Positions 59,850 to 64,000 of a DNA stretch of 64,000 nt are shown one piece after another. The translations under genes were made by a program, and so were the position numbers. Position 1 is the stretch's first letter, and each line of letters starts with the position of its first letter. Origin of the DNA: Cloeon dipterum (lineage: Eukaryota > Arthropoda > Insecta > Ephemeroptera > Baetidae); NCBI RefSeq assembly GCF_949628265.1, contig NC_088789.1, forward strand, positions 14,748,886 through 14,812,885, read 5' to 3'. Below the pieces are notes generated by a model, which had not been told where the DNA came from, made no database searches, and saw only the letters and a list, made by a program, of their open reading frames with translations.

Positions 59850-62764
59850 CATAGAAAGATTTAATTTTTTTAGTGCGAGGCATAAATTATTTAAGAGATT
59901 ATTATTTGCATTATTCAGTGAAGAAAAAAATGTATTTCTTAAAGTTCCTCTTGCGGCTGTGCTGGTATACACCAAATTAACAATTTTATTTGTGGCAGCA
60001 TCTAATCACCTTAATTACCTATCCGTTCTATTGTTTATTGCAAAAATTTATTTTGTATACCTGCTAAAATAGCCCAGGGATCTTACAAGCGAAAGACAGC
60101 AACAACTGAACATTTGCAAGGAGTTATCAGGTTGAAAAAGTTGTTAACTGCCATCAGTGCTGTATTGGGACCTGAAACGTTACGACCAGGGAGCCAATAC
60201 TAAATTAAAGTGGGTGCATCAAGCGGGGCAGCGCCCACTCCAGCACACAGCATGAGTTGCTGCGTCGATTTCTATTATTTGCACGATGAATAGACAAACG
60301 TAATTGAAAAATGGAAGTGCACTCTGTATTTAGAGGAGAAGCTATTAATCATTGGAATTAATCAAGCTAATCGATATAACGAGACAGGCAACGTTCATTT
60401 CCCCGTGACTGATCGATAAATCTTGCTATAGCCGCGCACAGTACACATTACATTTTATCTGTGCATTGAGAGTATCTCTCATCTCGAGATCTCGACATCG
60501 GCAAAAGCGAGCGTCTCCAGCCGTCTGTCTGTCAGTGCTGTCGGACGACACCCACTCACGCCCTCAAACTGAATTTGAAATGGATTAATATGCGGAGGTC
60601 ACGCTGCGCGACGATGGCATCCATTGCTGGAAACATTTTCCGCAGAGCTAGGGCCCCGCTCGTCTGCGCGCATAGCTAATCGCAAGTTGATTACTCTGCG
60701 GAGGAGAGCTATCAAGTGCGAAATTATTTATTTTTCCCCGATGATTTACAAACAAGAAATCACTCTGCATGTCTCCGCTGTTTTAGATTGATAAACATGA
60801 AAATTGGAAGTAGATAAATTTCAACCAATTTGCATGTGCGTCATGGGTACTTAATAAATTTTCGTAAGGGTGATTGCACGAGACGTTAGATGCACTTTTA
60901 AATCTCAAAAAATTCCTCCACATAAGAAGCGTTTAACACAATAATTCACCAAAGGAAATTAACTTAACATTTTGAACGTCCCAGTCGAGATTGATTAATA
61001 TCATTGAGAAAAACACAGATATAATCATTAAAAGCTGTTTGGAAAAACTTAAAAACATTAATCAAACTCTTTAAACTATATTTTTTCTATATGATGTGTG
61101 CGCTAACGTTCCAATTTGTAGTAAAATATATTTTGTGTAATGAAAGCGTTATTTAGTTACAATTTCTAATAAATATTATGTTTCAAAATAAAAAAGCTGA
61201 CGAGTTTGTTATTCTTAAGCTATATACCAGCGCAATAACGTATAAGCGTTAATTGAAAATCCACTTAAACATAAATTGGATAACCCAGCATGACACAAAT
61301 CTTCAATGATTTCTCAAAAAAGGATTATATTTGCAAAGCACGCATGATTTTTGTCTAAATTCTCATATAATGCATATTATTATGATCGCGCTAATAAATT
61401 TTTAGTTTAACAACTCAAAACATCTCCTTCCTGTGCTGATTTGGCAAATTACCTTTTGATTGTTTCAACTCCTCTAAAAAGGTTTTTAGATTGCTAAAAT
61501 TCATCAAAAATAAATTGCCTGCGGTCAACGGCTGTTTTTTTAGAATTTCGTAATTATATAATAATTTCATATCAATGCGGAATTAAATACACCCTGAAAT
61601 TTCCAAGAAGAATTTTTGCAATCGTAAAATGTTGCCTTCCTTATTAAAACAACTGAAAATTTATATTGCAGGACAAAAGTTTGAATAAACAATGCAAAAC
61701 TTTTCTCAACTATTATAATTTTAAAGATATAATTATATACTCAGAAAAATGCTGCCTTCTAGTTGCTCACTGTTGCTTCTCTGACAAAAATTAAAGGGAA
61801 ATCAAATATTTACAACGGTGTTTTTTATGATGATTTAGTGTTTAGTGAAACATACATAAGTTACATTATATGTGTGTGTAATGAATTCACTTCCTTCCTT
61901 TCATTTCCTCAAAAATGAACATTTACGTATGCACGTCAAACTCAAACAAATAACAAAATAATTGAATGGATAAACAACTTCAAAAAAGTTTAAACTTACA
62001 CACGCATCAAATGGACCTTTTGGATTTTTTGTACGTGTGAACATTGATTTTGAAAATTTCCACCATAGGTTCTAGCAATTAAATTGACGTGGTTCGGTGC
62101 TATTGCGTGTATAAACGTGATTTAATTTTGCTCTTGTAATTAATATTTACAATGCATACTTTATCGCAATTGATAGGGTTGGGCTATTATTAAGACGTGC
62201 GTCCTTTTTATATTTAGACATCAAATGAAAGTTATGAATCATGAAATCCACACACTTAACACCGTCTAAAACCGTCTTTGGAGACCAAACTATATCTAAA
62301 ACCGTCTGAAACAGTCTTTTGATCATAAATTAATGTTTTACAATTTTGTTAAATTCTTCAAAAAATCATCATCACATTGTCAAAATTCTCTAAATAATAC
62401 TTTGCAGTATTTTCACAAGGTTTGGGATCGGTGGTGATATAAAAACTAACGAAATTATATTATACTTAATAGTTTGATATGCTAGAAAAACGCGTCTCAA
62501 CACATTCCAAGCAAAGGCCATCGCCATCCGAAAATTCAGAAAATTCTTCTGGCAATTGAATTAATGAGAAAGCTATGCGCAAACTCCAATCCTCATTAAA
62601 ACAAAATGAAGTTTTTAAAAATGAAATAGGCCTTGACTGCGCAGTGTTACGAACAGGGAAGCGCGATTTCTTTGTAATGTTGCCCTGTAAACTGAAATGA
62701 TAATGACGCAATTCTGCTATTATTGAGATTTATTTAACCATTTATTTAAGATTGATTTTTAACC
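59850..62764. other. Gene-poor intergenic stretch
   Basis: Strongly AT-rich, with a moderately GC-richer patch at about 60170-60720. I see no supported gene. Confidence 0.5.
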
Positions 62765-63194
62765 AGCCCGTTGGCTCGCATTGTTAAGGCACTCTCAGGA
62801 GTGTCAAAGCAATGTGAGGTATTTGAGCAGTTCGGAGATCTAATACTGGCTACCCAATGTCAGAGATGGCAAAAAGTGGTTAGTTTAGTGACTCGAATTG
62901 CTCAAATTGCTCGACGGGCTGGGAGGCGCACCGGCGCCGACTCGCTACTTGCTGGTTTGCACCTTTCCAGCATGCGTGATTTGGCTTCACGGGACAAATG
63001 TCTAGCGTTTCAATGCAGTCCTCGGTGCAGAGGCAAGTGGCCCTTCAGTGGGCTGGGTCCCTGTGCGGCCTGGTGCGCCCATGTTATCCGTTCGCGGTGT
63101 TATTGGGACCCGGGTTTCAGCATTCGTGCTAGTGCAGTGCGCGCCCTTCCCGGTCCTCGGACGGACAAGGATAAAAAGAGCAAAAAAAAAAAAA
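62765..63194 (+). mobile_element. SINE-like element, full-length copy with tRNA-like head
   Basis: About 430 bases. The head AGCCCGTTGGCTCGCATTGT then TAAGGCAC resembles a tRNA D-arm/A-box region (62771-62792), and GCAGTTCGGAGATC at about 62827-62840 is a degenerate B box at a fitting distance. The body matches the 25.3- and 35.2-kb copies. It ends in CGGTCCTCGG, a short spacer and 13 consecutive A residues. A 143-codon frame across it is not conserved in the other copies and is not a gene. No clear target-site duplication could be read. Confidence 0.7.
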
Positions 63195-64000
63195 TAACCT
63201 AAAAATCACTTCAATTTGGTGTCAAAGACCGCTGAAAAGGTCTAAAACCAGTTTAAGCCCGTCTATATATCCTCGGCATTCAATCCGTCTAAAATTATTC
63301 GTATTTTTTGTAAAATCCAAACCCTATCAGTTGACGATAGTGAACAAACAAAACCTAACTCTTAATTTCCACAACACAAACAATTTTTGAAACTATATCA
63401 ATAAAATTTTCAAAATCAGAAGTGGTATACCATCTTTGACTCTCTTCTATTTTTGACTATCCATTTCTGTGATGCATTCAATGAGTATGATCTTCTAAGT
63501 GAGAATAAACAAAAATAGCGTTTGAGCGTTTATAGGTTAATTGTGTAGTAACGTGTGAGTAAGAGTTGCTTCAGGAAGAGATCTGCGAGTTGCAAACAAA
63601 AATGAAGTTTCGATAATGTTACCAAGAACAAATTGCTGGAGGAAAATTAATTTGTGTTTAAACAATAACACACACTGTTTCGCTTACAAACTCATTGTCA
63701 GTAATACCGACTTCATTCTCTAACTCACGCATGCGCTTTCGCCGCGTCTCGTTAAGCTCGCCAAAACTGTTTAATTATCGTTTGACTTGAGAATAATATA
63801 ACAAACATCAAATATAGCTGTTAAATTGTTTGAGGCTCCGCAACACGCGTCACCTTTCAATTACGGATAACGACACGTCTAAAGACCCGAGTCGCATATA
63901 TTCATTAAATTAATTTTTCGCAGCTGTTAATAAATTGTATGGGCAAGAGGGACGATTATAAATTCTTTGATGTGCGTGCAAAGGCTGCAAAAAGAAAAAT
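63195..64000. other. Intergenic sequence at the right edge
   Basis: AT-rich with no gene recognised. The first 100 bases contain several GTCTAAAA words, discussed as a finding. Confidence 0.5.

Noticed and set aside
60157-60200. Short TATTGGGACCTG resemblance to the SINE-like family
   Set aside because: Only about 12 bases match and neither flank continues the similarity.
62771-63202. A 143-codon open frame on the plus strand
   Set aside because: It coincides with the SINE-like element, is not kept open in the matching copies, and resembles no protein.

Overview
This window is nuclear DNA of an arthropod, most likely an insect. It is AT-rich with CpG-rich patches and has many very short GT-AG introns (about 48-60 bp) beside multi-kilobase 5' introns. 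The gene families (TipE-type sodium channel subunit, multi-PAN extracellular protein, zizimin DOCK, M1 aminopeptidase) are those of an insect. I cannot fix the order from the sequence alone. Nothing looks bacterial or viral.

Layout from left to right. (1) The minus strand carries the first coding exon of a TipE-homolog sodium-channel auxiliary subunit (662-979), with a probable untranslated exon and CpG-rich promoter near 2.9-3.2 kb; the rest of that gene lies left of the window. (2) A compact three-exon gene for an unidentified 199-residue coiled-coil protein (4319-5070). (3) An M1 zinc aminopeptidase gene (5.8-12.6 kb) with two alternative N-terminal cassettes: one encodes a membrane anchor, the other none, and both splice in the same phase to one shared catalytic body. 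(4) A RASL11/RERG-like small GTPase (14412-21703) with large CpG-rich introns and no CaaX tail. (5) A secreted multi-PAN/apple protein (26043-41460) with two alternative signal-peptide exons, a Gly-Pro-Asn repeat linker and a Cys-rich C terminus. (6) On the minus strand, tail to tail with it, an ING1/ING2-type PHD-finger chromatin protein (43688-41814). (7) Head to head with ING, a complete 34-exon zizimin/DOCK-D Cdc42 exchange factor (44590-54389). (8) From about 54.4 to 64 kb, a gene-poor AT-rich stretch with one SINE-like element and one inverted repeat.

Four copies or fragments of one tRNA-head SINE-like family are present (25.3, 35.2, 52.8 and 62.8 kb). They fall into two groups with different 3' tails.

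The genes do not form a pathway; this is ordinary animal gene order. I found no undescribed system. The most unusual points are gene-structural: alternative-promoter N-terminal cassettes in the aminopeptidase, alternative signal-peptide exons that add or drop a PAN domain, a GC-AG intron, and phase-1-bounded PAN modules sharing an internal phase-2 intron. Exon boundaries were set by hand from splice consensus, phase continuity and protein family conservation; none has transcript support here.
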